From the NCBI GenBank assembly GCA_009877105.1, contig WXFD01000026.1:1-64000 (forward strand): DNA of 64,000 nt, read 5' to 3'. The notes below the pieces were generated by a model. The model was given only the letters and a program-made list of their open reading frames with translations, did not search any database and was not told the origin of the DNA. The position numbers were made by a program, and so were the translations under genes. This document shows, in pieces, positions 26,161 to 34,272 of the stretch; positions within the stretch are counted from its first letter, which is position 1; each line of letters opens with the position of its first letter. The stretch comes from Bacteroidales bacterium. Lineage in GTDB: Bacteria > Bacteroidota > Bacteroidia > Bacteroidales > VadinHA17.

Positions 26161-28575
26161 ATGAAGTCGGTCCTGTACAACACATTCATCCATCCCTTAC
26201 AATACCTGGCGCTGGCTTTCATGATATTTCACGGAAACATCATCAGCGGTCAGCAGTCATTGCGCCATACGGTCAGCGGATTCGTCAGGGAAGCGGGAAG
26301 CGGTGAACTTCTCACGGGAGTGAATGTTTACCTTCCGGATCACAGAACCGGGACAGTGACCAACACCTATGGTTTTTTCTCCCTGACCCTCCCGGAAGCA
26401 GATTCAGTTGAAATTACCGCATCCTATGTAGGCTTCTCCCCCCAGACAAAAAAAATCAGCCTGCGGGAGGATACGGAACTGAATTTCGACCTGAGGCCGG
26501 GTACCCTGCTTGATGAGGTCGAGATATCGGCCGAAAGGGCAGAAAGACTCAGCCAGTCGGCTCGTATGAGCACTATTAGCGTGCCGGTGGCCCAGATAAA
26601 AAACATTCCTTCCCTCCTTGGTGAGAAAGATGTGCTCAAAGTTTTTCAGCTGATGCCCGGGGTGCAGAAAGGTTCTGAAGGGAGTAGCGGCCTGTATGTA
26701 AGAGGCGGTGGCCCTGATCAGAATCTCATCATTCTCGATGATGCCATAGTCTACAATGCATCGCATCTCTTTGGCTTCTTCTCGCTATTCAACGGCGATG
26801 CCCTTAAGAGTGTGGAGCTTACCAAGGGCGGATTCCCGGCACGCTACGGCGGCCGTCTTTCGTCGGTCCTGGAAATGAACATGAAGGAGGGGAATAAGGA
26901 AAAATGGCATGGCGAGGGAGGTATCGGGCTGATTTCATCGAGACTGACGCTAGAAGGGCCTCTTGAAAAGAATAAATCCTCAATTCTCCTTTCGGGCAGA
27001 AGAACATATGTCGATTTAATTATGAAACCCATAATCAGGGCCATGGAGGAAACAGATGCGGGTTATTATTTCTACGATCTGAATGCCAAAATAAATTATG
27101 ATCTCGGAAGGAGAAACAAACTATACCTGAGCGGATATTTTGGCAAAGACAGATTTCATGCCCGGTATGACGAGAATGATCTGAAAGAAACTGCAGGGCT
27201 CGGCTGGGGCAATGCCACCGCAACCTTCCGCTGGAACCATCTTTTCAGCAGCCGGCTGTTTTCGAATACTTCATTCGTATTCAGCGATTACAAATTCGGT
27301 GTCACATACAAGCTGAAGAGCAGGATTGAAAATGAGAATTTCCGTGCAGAGTATTTCTCAGGAATAAGGGACCTCACACTTAAATTTGATCTCGATTATC
27401 TTCCTTCGCCAAAGCACTCGGTAAAAGCAGGAGGTGCCATGATTTTCCACAGGTTCACTCCCTATGTGTTCATTGAAATCGACGAACCCATAAACCTGAA
27501 AAAGAGCCGGAAGAAGATATCACACGGGCTCGAAACGGGCTTGTATGCAGAGGATACATGGCAGTTGCTGCCCGACCTGAAGCTGAACGGGGGCCTGCGG
27601 TTCAGCCATTTTCTTACCGGAAGCAGGCAATATATGTTCCTTGAACCGCGGCTATCTGCAACATGGAAGTTCAATGGCGATTATGCTCTCAAGGCATCAT
27701 ATGCTTCAATGAATCAGTATATCCATCTGATCTCATACACCGGTATAAGCCTGCCTACCGACCTCTGGGTACCGACCACCGAAAGGGTCGGGCCGCAGCA
27801 GTCGCGGCAGGTTGCCTTCGGGACTGTCAGGGACCTGAAAACTCCTGACATTTCATTGTCAATAGAAGGTTATTATAAAACCATGAATCATGTGCTTGGA
27901 TACAAAGAGGGCGCATCGTTTTTTCAGTTTGATGAGATGGGTGACATCAGGGAAGTAAACTGGGAAGACAATGTTACTGCGGGAAAGGCATGGTCATACG
28001 GACTGGAATTCCTCGTTCACAGAAAGGCGGGTCGTTTTTCGGGATGGATCGGATATACCCTGTCATGGACGCAGATGCAGTTCGATTCCCTAAACTACGG
28101 GAAGAAATTCTATGCACGTTACGACAGACGGCATGACATCTCGCTGGTGGGAACCTACAGGATAAAAAAGAATATCACACTGTCGGGGACATGGGTTTAC
28201 GGGACCGGCAATGCTGTTACAATGCCCACATCCGTCTATTATGCTCCCGATCATCTCGACCTGTTTCCGGAATTGAAACCAGAATCAGGACTGGGCAGCC
28301 CTTTCCATAATATTTACGATGTAAATGAATACAGCCGGAAAAATAATTACAGGATGGCACCATACCACAGGCTCGATCTGGGTATACAGTTTCACAGGCA
28401 AAAAAAATGGGGAGAAAGGATATGGGAATTTTCGGTTTACAATGTCTATAACAGGAAGAACCCGTTCTTTTACCGTTTCCGGTATCTTTCATCCGGCACG
28501 ACCAGTGGTGCCCTTGTTGAACAGGTGAGCCTGTTCCCCGTCATCCCTTCATTTACATATTCATTTAAGTTCTGA
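26161..28575 (+). CDS. TonB-dependent receptor with carboxypeptidase-like N-domain
   Basis: An 804-residue outer-membrane receptor. The start at 26161 begins a signal peptide ending near HGNIISGQQ; the frame opens at 26128. A carboxypeptidase-D regulatory-like domain (about 30-120: SGFVREAGSGELLTGVNVYL and TVTNTYGFFSL) is followed by the plug (about 125-235, with GLYVRGGGPDQNLIILDDA) and a 22-stranded barrel ending in aromatic FTYSFKF. It lies two bases upstream of a DUF4249 lipoprotein, a pairing typical for Bacteroidota uptake systems of unknown substrate distinct from SusC/SusD. The ligand cannot be inferred. Confidence 0.93.
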   Translation: MKSVLYNTFIHPLQYLALAFMIFHGNIISGQQSLRHTVSGFVREAGSGELLTGVNVYLPDHRTGTVTNTYGFFSLTLPEADSVEITASYVGFSPQTKKISLREDTELNFDLRPGTLLDEVEISAERAERLSQSARMSTISVPVAQIKNIPSLLGEKDVLKVFQLMPGVQKGSEGSSGLYVRGGGPDQNLIILDDAIVYNASHLFGFFSLFNGDALKSVELTKGGFPARYGGRLSSVLEMNMKEGNKEKWHGEGGIGLISSRLTLEGPLEKNKSSILLSGRRTYVDLIMKPIIRAMEETDAGYYFYDLNAKINYDLGRRNKLYLSGYFGKDRFHARYDENDLKETAGLGWGNATATFRWNHLFSSRLFSNTSFVFSDYKFGVTYKLKSRIENENFRAEYFSGIRDLTLKFDLDYLPSPKHSVKAGGAMIFHRFTPYVFIEIDEPINLKKSRKKISHGLETGLYAEDTWQLLPDLKLNGGLRFSHFLTGSRQYMFLEPRLSATWKFNGDYALKASYASMNQYIHLISYTGISLPTDLWVPTTERVGPQQSRQVAFGTVRDLKTPDISLSIEGYYKTMNHVLGYKEGASFFQFDEMGDIREVNWEDNVTAGKAWSYGLEFLVHRKAGRFSGWIGYTLSWTQMQFDSLNYGKKFYARYDRRHDISLVGTYRIKKNITLSGTWVYGTGNAVTMPTSVYYAPDHLDLFPELKPESGLGSPFHNIYDVNEYSRKNNYRMAPYHRLDLGIQFHRQKKWGERIWEFSVYNVYNRKNPFFYRFRYLSSGTTSGALVEQVSLFPVIPSFTYSFKF

Positions 28576-28577
28576 CC

Positions 28578-29444
28578 ATGACTGGCAAGTTAATGAAATA
28601 TGCAGCTTTTTTCCTTCTCCCGGTACTGATTGCCGGATGTGAAAAATATATAATATTTCACTCGCCTGACTTTGAGCAAAAGCTTGTGATCGTGTCGTTC
28701 CTGTCGCCTGCTGACACTGATTATTTTGTATCCGTAACATCAAACCAGCCCCTCCGTCATTTTGCCGACCACAGGGAGGACCCCGGGAACATAACCGGTA
28801 CGGTCGATGATGGTTTATATGAGTATCCCCTGATAAAAGAAGGCGAGGGATATCATTTCCGGCCCGGGAATATGGAACTGATACCCGGGAAAACCTATAC
28901 CCTTAAGGTCACGAGTGATAAGGGTCTCACCGCAGAGGCATCAGCAACAATTCCACGACTCAGGGATCTTATGATTGAAATAGATACGGAATCAGTTGTT
29001 CATGAAGGCAATGGAATCTATGACGACTGGAGGGAATTCATAATAAAGACAGAATTCTCCGATGATCCGGGTGAAATCAATTTTTACAGTGTCACGGGCA
29101 GATTCACGGGATACAAGACATACGAAGGATTTGACACAGATGTCTATAAAGAGCGGTTGTGGTTTGAGGAATCATTTTTAAAGGATGTAAGGAAAGATCA
29201 GAATAACCGCATAAAACTGGAAACCAGAATATCCCGTTCATATCAGTATTACGATTCGGCATTCATTACGGTTTATGTGATGAACACGGAAGAATCCTAC
29301 TACCTCTATCATAAATCGCTGCTGGAATATAATGGCAGCGATAATCCTTTCTCGGAAGCGAAGCCGCTGTATTCAAATATCAGGGGAGGCCTGGGGATTT
29401 TCACATCATATATCCTCGATTCACTGATGTTCAGGCTCAAATGA
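28578..29444 (+). CDS. DUF4249 surface lipoprotein paired with TonB receptor
   Basis: A 288-residue lipoprotein: a signal (MKYAAFFLLPVLIAGC) with lipobox cysteine near residue 21, followed by Ig-like beta domains. Features such as KLVIVSFLSPADTDYFVSVTSNQP and the LIPGKTYTLKVTSDKG segment are characteristic of DUF4249. These proteins are encoded next to TonB-dependent receptors and are thought to be outer-membrane accessory lipoproteins analogous in position to SusD. It begins two bases after the receptor stop, so the two are cotranscribed. Confidence 0.9.
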   Translation: MTGKLMKYAAFFLLPVLIAGCEKYIIFHSPDFEQKLVIVSFLSPADTDYFVSVTSNQPLRHFADHREDPGNITGTVDDGLYEYPLIKEGEGYHFRPGNMELIPGKTYTLKVTSDKGLTAEASATIPRLRDLMIEIDTESVVHEGNGIYDDWREFIIKTEFSDDPGEINFYSVTGRFTGYKTYEGFDTDVYKERLWFEESFLKDVRKDQNNRIKLETRISRSYQYYDSAFITVYVMNTEESYYLYHKSLLEYNGSDNPFSEAKPLYSNIRGGLGIFTSYILDSLMFRLK

Positions 29445-29570
29445 TCTACAGATCACTAAAAGGGCATTACCCGGGATTTCCTGAATAAATGCAGGGCCTC
29501 CAAGGCTTTGAAGTGAAAGAAAACGGCTCGGATTCTTAAGCTTCTGATGACCAAAAGCCTTCTGCAGCCG

Positions 29571-29939
29571 TTATGTTTTAGCCGGAGTGAACAACCGGAT
29601 GGTCTCATCCTGGAGAAGCACCCAGATCGAATAAACGCCCAGCAGCGTTCCGACAGGTATCAGAAGGCATTCAAGCGCTGCAATCACAATTATCAGGTAT
29701 CTTGCCCAGACCTGAAAGGACAAAAGTCCGATGCCTCCGGCAATACCGACAATGGCCATGAATCCTGACAGGATGGGGAGGCTGAGCGACAGAAAACCAA
29801 GCAACATGCTTGGTATTTCTTCGTCACCAACAACTCCCTTTGCAAAACTAAGTGCGAAAAACAGACCCAGAGCCCCGATCAGTCCAAGTATTCCAAAACC
29901 GATATGGATCGCTCCGACAACTGTAACATGCTTTTTCAT
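29571..29939 (-). CDS. Small four-helix membrane protein, function unknown
   Basis: A 122-residue integral membrane protein from the methionine at 29939 (five residues upstream are also open). Four hydrophobic stretches are visible: HVTVVGAIHIGFGILGLIGA, LLGFLSLSLPILSGFMAIVG, IAGGIGLLSFQVWARYLII and VIAALECLLIPVGTLLGVYS. I cannot assign a family. Similar short helical-hairpin membrane proteins are common near the chromosome backbone of Bacteroidota. It is isolated between plus-strand genes. Confidence 0.7.
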   Translation of the reverse strand: MKKHVTVVGAIHIGFGILGLIGALGLFFALSFAKGVVGDEEIPSMLLGFLSLSLPILSGFMAIVGIAGGIGLLSFQVWARYLIIVIAALECLLIPVGTLLGVYSIWVLLQDETIRLFTPAKT

Positions 29940-30106
29940 TTTTGTGGCTTCCATTATTTATTGAATATTGTCCATTATGATTTCATTCCCCGGTAAAGAT
30001 TATTGTTATCGGCAATTGTTGCATCAATTTACTGAAAAAATCGTAAAATTGAACAATTTTATTCATCAACTGACTCAGGGATCAAACCGGATCAAAAAGG
30101 GAAAAA

Positions 30107-30337
30107 ATGAGAAAGAGGATTTTCTACGGAGTGCCGATGTTCATAATGATGGTTTTCTCGCTCACATCATGTGAAGGTCTTACCGGGTGCAAGATCTGCA
30201 GGCAGGTCACTTATGAGAACGGAGCGGTGGTGCAGGAAGGCAGGGAAAGGGAGTACTGCGGAGCGGAACTTGTTGCAATCGAAGCTACTGAGGATATAGT
30301 CAGCGGCAACACCCGCATAACATGGGAATGCAGGTAA
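30107..30337 (+). CDS. Small cysteine-rich lipoprotein
   Basis: A 76-residue predicted lipoprotein. The signal FYGVPMFIMMVFSLTSC ends in a lipobox cysteine near residue 22; the mature peptide has about 55 residues with four further cysteines (TGCKICRQ, EYCGAEL and EC at the end). The pattern suggests a disulfide-bonded or metal-binding surface peptide. No family assignment is possible. It is followed by an inverted repeat at 30375-30395. Confidence 0.7.
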   Translation: MRKRIFYGVPMFIMMVFSLTSCEGLTGCKICRQVTYENGAVVQEGREREYCGAELVAIEATEDIVSGNTRITWECR

Positions 30338-30374
30338 GCTTCCGGAAAATTCTGCCTGCATATTTCATTCATTT

Positions 30375-30395
30375 CCGGGAAATCTCATTTCCCGG
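30375..30395 (+). terminator. Inverted repeat after the small lipoprotein gene
   Basis: CCGGGAAAT and ATTTCCCGG form a perfect nine-base-pair stem with a three-base loop, 37 bases after the lipoprotein stop codon. The downstream sequence has scattered Ts only, so it may be an intrinsic terminator with a weak tail or a processed RNA end. Confidence 0.5.
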
Positions 30396-30493
30396 CATTA
30401 AATTTGTTGATAATTTGTTGAAAATTGCACACTCTATTTAATTAGTCATTTGTATCTTGTTGTAGCTTTACCGTGGTCAAAACAAAACATGTA

Positions 30494-30922
30494 ATGTCCC
30501 TGAATTTCAGCAATCTGGCATTGGAAGGCAAAACAATTCTTGTCGTTGAGGATGATGTGCCTTCACTAAGGTATTATGAAACACTCATTCAATGTTCAGG
30601 TGCAAATGTAGTAAAGCTTCGTACAGGCAGGGATTTTGTCGATTACATACAAAAAGATGATGCACAGATTGATCTTGTGATCATGGATTTTCTCATCCCG
30701 CTTATCAACGGCATCGACTGCACAAAAATATTCAGGAAAGAAAGAAAACATGTTCCGGTACTGATGATCACGGCATATTCATCGGAACAGTCGAAGGCAG
30801 ATGCTTTCATTGCCGGATGCAATGAGTACATTCTTAAACCCGTGTACCCCGAAGCAATATTCACCCTGCTTGAAAAATATCTGAAGCAGGATGTTAAGGA
30901 AAAAGTCATCAATCTCTCCTGA
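30494..30922 (+). CDS. Single-domain response regulator
   Basis: A 142-residue CheY-like receiver with no output domain. Phosphorylation and metal residues are visible: E19/D20/D21 in LVVEDD, the phospho-acceptor D65 in VIMDFLIP, the switch Thr/Ser in MITAYSS and the conserved Lys in YILKPVYPEA. The ATG at 30494 is preferred; a GTG at 30473 would add seven residues. No histidine kinase is adjacent, so the partner is probably encoded elsewhere, or the protein relays phosphate to a hybrid kinase. Confidence 0.9.
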   Translation: MSLNFSNLALEGKTILVVEDDVPSLRYYETLIQCSGANVVKLRTGRDFVDYIQKDDAQIDLVIMDFLIPLINGIDCTKIFRKERKHVPVLMITAYSSEQSKADAFIAGCNEYILKPVYPEAIFTLLEKYLKQDVKEKVINLS

Positions 30923-30926
30923 GATC

Positions 30927-33900
30927 CTATTCTATCCCTATCCCTTCCGCTGAAGAATAATCTGAGAAGTATTTTCCGATCCTTTCCTGTATTTCAGCTC
31001 CCAGGGCTGGCTGGCCGTTTTCAATGCAGAAACCGGCAACCTTGGAGACATACTGAATGGCTGACTGAATCTCATACTCAGCCGAACTGATAATATACGG
31101 CTTCTGCTTAAGGAAATAATCGAGACGTGCGTAGTAATAAGCGGTAAACGCCCTTGTCATTTCCTCAGCTTTGTCTGATGCCCCGGCCTTTAAGGCAGCC
31201 TCAATGAGTTCAGGGAAATACGGATCATATGGGAACCTGTCGGGGGGCAGAACCTCCATGCATCGATCAATGACACTGGCGGCCATCTCCCTGTCGCCCC
31301 TTGCTGCCAGCTCTTTTGCAAGACGGGCATAGACAAGCCGGGCCTTTACGACCATAAGCGTCCGTATATGATTGTAATCGAGATTCACTTTCCTGTTATT
31401 CGCACCGCCCCATACAAATTTGTTCATCACATTATCATAAAGGATATCCGGATCGACCCTTCCGTAATCGATCCAGCTCCTGGCCTCCGACTTTATCGGT
31501 ACAAGCCTGTATGCCAGTCCTTCATACTGAAAATACTCCTCCAGGCCCAGGGCATCATCATGATAACCGGTTACATAGTAGATTGGGCGCTCCCAGTTGT
31601 TGTTGGCAAGTATATCCATCACAATCAGCTGGCTTTTCAGTATCGAGCTTTTGGTAAGCTTTATGTCTATCCAGGGGACAATTTTGTCGGCATCCTCAGG
31701 CTTTACCGTTCCGGATGCCAGCACTTTTTCCCTGTCGACGGGTATCCTTATTGTGCGTGCGGGTATTATGTCAAGCAGCTCGGTCGCTGAAACCTGAACC
31801 TTGGTGGACTTGTTATCGCTGTTTACAAAATCGATAACGGTTTTTATGTCGACGGGATCCTTGGTCTTTTCGACTATGAATACCTGATTGTTGACACCGT
31901 CATAATATTTCCGGGCCGGAAGACTTACGGGAAGGGGATCCGACTCGTTGGTTTTCCATTTCATCTGGTTGATATACCAGTCGGTATTAAGAAGCATCAG
32001 ATTGCAAACCCGGATGTCGGTTCTCACTCCTTCCACTTCCTGTGCATACCAGAGGGGAAAGGTATCATTATCGCCATTTGTAAAAAGAATGGCATCCTTT
32101 GCACAGGAGTTCAGGTAATTAAAAGCAACATCCCGGGCCAGGTAACGACCCGACCTGTCATGGTCCTTCCAGTTCTCCGAGGCCATAACCGCCGGTACAG
32201 CCAGGAGACAAACTATTCCGCAAGCAATCGCAGCTGTCTTCTCTCCCGCAATCTTCCTTGCTGCCTCAAAGATCGCCAGCACTCCCAGCCCAATCCAGAC
32301 CGCATAAAAGTAAAATGATCCGGTATATGCGTAATCACGTTCCCTCGGCTGGTTGGGATACTGGTTCAGATAGAACACAATTGCAACCCCGGTCATCAGA
32401 AACAACAGAAGAATAATGCTCCAGTTCTTGATGTCGCGGTTCAGCTGGTAAAAAATACCGACCACCCCAAGGATGAAGGGAAGCAGAAAGTACTTGTTCC
32501 GGGAGGTGTCATCCTTCATTCCCGGAGGCAGGTCGGAGGTACCGACCCGGGGTTCGTCGAGAAATCTGATGCCGGTTATCCAGTTTCCGTTCAAGGCTCC
32601 CCCTGTTCCCTGTGTGTCATTCTGCTTGCCTGAAAAGTTCCAGAGAAAATACCTGAAATACATGTAGCCAAACTGGTAGGTGAACATAAACCTCAGGTTT
32701 TCGCGGAACGTGGGCTTTCTTACCAGTTTCTTTTCACCAGAGCGGTCGGTCACTGTAACCGGAACTCCCTTGATCTTTCCCCATTCCTGGTAAACGCGCG
32801 CATGATCGGGCTGGTCGCTCCACATCCTTGGGAAGAGTGTGATGAACCTGGTATCATGGATAGTTTCCAGGTTGTAGGCAGTTATTTTGTACTTTCCGTC
32901 TTCAATTGAATACTTGGGCTTTCCATCCTCATAATCAATGACAGGGGCATTGTAATAAGCACCGCGGAACAGGGGCCTCTGACCGTACTGTTCCCTGTTG
33001 AGGAAATAAAGCAGGCTGAAAGGATTGTCTGGCTGATTTTCATTCAGCGGCGGCTGAGCTGACGAACGGATAACTATTATGGCAATTGCGGAATAACCTA
33101 TCAGTATCACCATAACTGCAGTAAGTATCGTGTTTAGTACCACCTTGTACCTTCCGGCCAGATACCATGCCAGGAAGATTACTGAACCCAGCAGGACTAT
33201 GTTGAGAAATGCAGAGCCTGAAATAACCCAGATCCCCGACAGAAAAAAGGCTGCTGCGGCGAAAACGGATATCCTTGTCCTGTCATTTGAGATGATCGTC
33301 ATCCTTACGGCAAGAATGAAGGTGACAATCAGCAGGATGAAATGGAATATCAATCCGCTGTTGAGAGGCAGCCCGAGAGTGTTCCGGGAAAAGATATCGA
33401 GCTTCGCGGATATGGTGACCAGCCCCGGCATGATTCCGTACATGAGCAATGAAAGCAGTACGGCTGATATGCCAAGTGAGATAAGAAATCCTTTCCATGA
33501 AAATTCAAATTTCCTGAAATAATAAACCAGGACAATTCCGGGAAGGGTGAGAAGGTTGAGCAGGTGCACTCCGATCGACAGCCCCATGAGGTAGGCTATT
33601 AATATGATCCACTTGTCGGCATGAGGCTCATCCGCAACATCTTCCCATTTCAGGATCGCCCAGAATACCACTGCGGTGAAAAAGGAAGAGGTTGCATATA
33701 CTTCTCCCTCAACAGCCGAAAACCAGAATGAATCGGAAAAAGTGAATGCCAGGGCACCTGTGGCACCAGCGGCCATTACGGCCATTATCCGGCCCGGAGT
33801 GCTATCCCCGTTCCCGATAATGAGCTTCCTTGCAAGATGGGTTATCGTCCAGAAAAGAAACAGGATCGTAAATGCACTTGCAAGGGCAGACATGGCATTT

Positions 33901-34136
33901 ACCATGATCGCAACAGTTGATACATTTCCCCCGGCGAACAGGGTGAAAAACCGGGCAATCACCATGAATACGGGATTCCCCGGAGGATGCCCTATTTCGA
34001 GCTTATAGGATGATGCAATGAATTCACCGCAGTCCCAAAGGCTGGCTGTGGGTTCAAGAGTCAACAGATAGGTGACGGCGGAAACGGCAAAAATCACCCA
34101 TCCGGTGATATTGTTGATTTTCCTGTAACTTTTCAT
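30927..34136 (-). CDS. DUF2723/TMEM260-like membrane protein (putative glycosyltransferase)
   Basis: A 1069-residue membrane protein. The N-terminal part carries the DUF2723 signature: a first helix, then LEPTASLWDCGEFIASSYKL with acidic residues near the lumenal loop and GHPPGNP (about 50-56), in a multi-helix GT-C-like core of about ten to twelve helices reaching residue 650. A long soluble C-terminal part follows and ends with helical, TPR-like repeats. The human relative TMEM260 is a protein O-mannosyltransferase, so transfer of a sugar from a lipid carrier to exported proteins is a reasonable inference, not shown here. It is divergent from the HExxH-barrel gene. Confidence 0.85.
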   Translation of the reverse strand: MKSYRKINNITGWVIFAVSAVTYLLTLEPTASLWDCGEFIASSYKLEIGHPPGNPVFMVIARFFTLFAGGNVSTVAIMVNAMSALASAFTILFLFWTITHLARKLIIGNGDSTPGRIMAVMAAGATGALAFTFSDSFWFSAVEGEVYATSSFFTAVVFWAILKWEDVADEPHADKWIILIAYLMGLSIGVHLLNLLTLPGIVLVYYFRKFEFSWKGFLISLGISAVLLSLLMYGIMPGLVTISAKLDIFSRNTLGLPLNSGLIFHFILLIVTFILAVRMTIISNDRTRISVFAAAAFFLSGIWVISGSAFLNIVLLGSVIFLAWYLAGRYKVVLNTILTAVMVILIGYSAIAIIVIRSSAQPPLNENQPDNPFSLLYFLNREQYGQRPLFRGAYYNAPVIDYEDGKPKYSIEDGKYKITAYNLETIHDTRFITLFPRMWSDQPDHARVYQEWGKIKGVPVTVTDRSGEKKLVRKPTFRENLRFMFTYQFGYMYFRYFLWNFSGKQNDTQGTGGALNGNWITGIRFLDEPRVGTSDLPPGMKDDTSRNKYFLLPFILGVVGIFYQLNRDIKNWSIILLLFLMTGVAIVFYLNQYPNQPRERDYAYTGSFYFYAVWIGLGVLAIFEAARKIAGEKTAAIACGIVCLLAVPAVMASENWKDHDRSGRYLARDVAFNYLNSCAKDAILFTNGDNDTFPLWYAQEVEGVRTDIRVCNLMLLNTDWYINQMKWKTNESDPLPVSLPARKYYDGVNNQVFIVEKTKDPVDIKTVIDFVNSDNKSTKVQVSATELLDIIPARTIRIPVDREKVLASGTVKPEDADKIVPWIDIKLTKSSILKSQLIVMDILANNNWERPIYYVTGYHDDALGLEEYFQYEGLAYRLVPIKSEARSWIDYGRVDPDILYDNVMNKFVWGGANNRKVNLDYNHIRTLMVVKARLVYARLAKELAARGDREMAASVIDRCMEVLPPDRFPYDPYFPELIEAALKAGASDKAEEMTRAFTAYYYARLDYFLKQKPYIISSAEYEIQSAIQYVSKVAGFCIENGQPALGAEIQERIGKYFSDYSSAEGIGIE

Positions 34137-34223
34137 GCAATTATCAGTGTGATGAGTTTGATGACGGCATCATGCCATTCATAACTGACAACGAAATTAA
34201 TTAAAATTTCCCAACCGGGGCCT

Positions 34224-34257
34224 TTTGCAGACTCACCGCCATATTTTACTATTTTTG
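34224..34257 (+). promoter_or_regulatory. Candidate promoter for the HExxH-propeller-barrel gene
   Basis: TTTG at 34224-34227 and TATTTTTG at 34250-34257 resemble the Bacteroidota promoter elements, but the spacer is 22 bases, slightly long. Transcription would start close to the ATG at 34273, giving a short leader. Confidence 0.4.
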
Positions 34258-34272
34258 AATAAATGATTCCTG

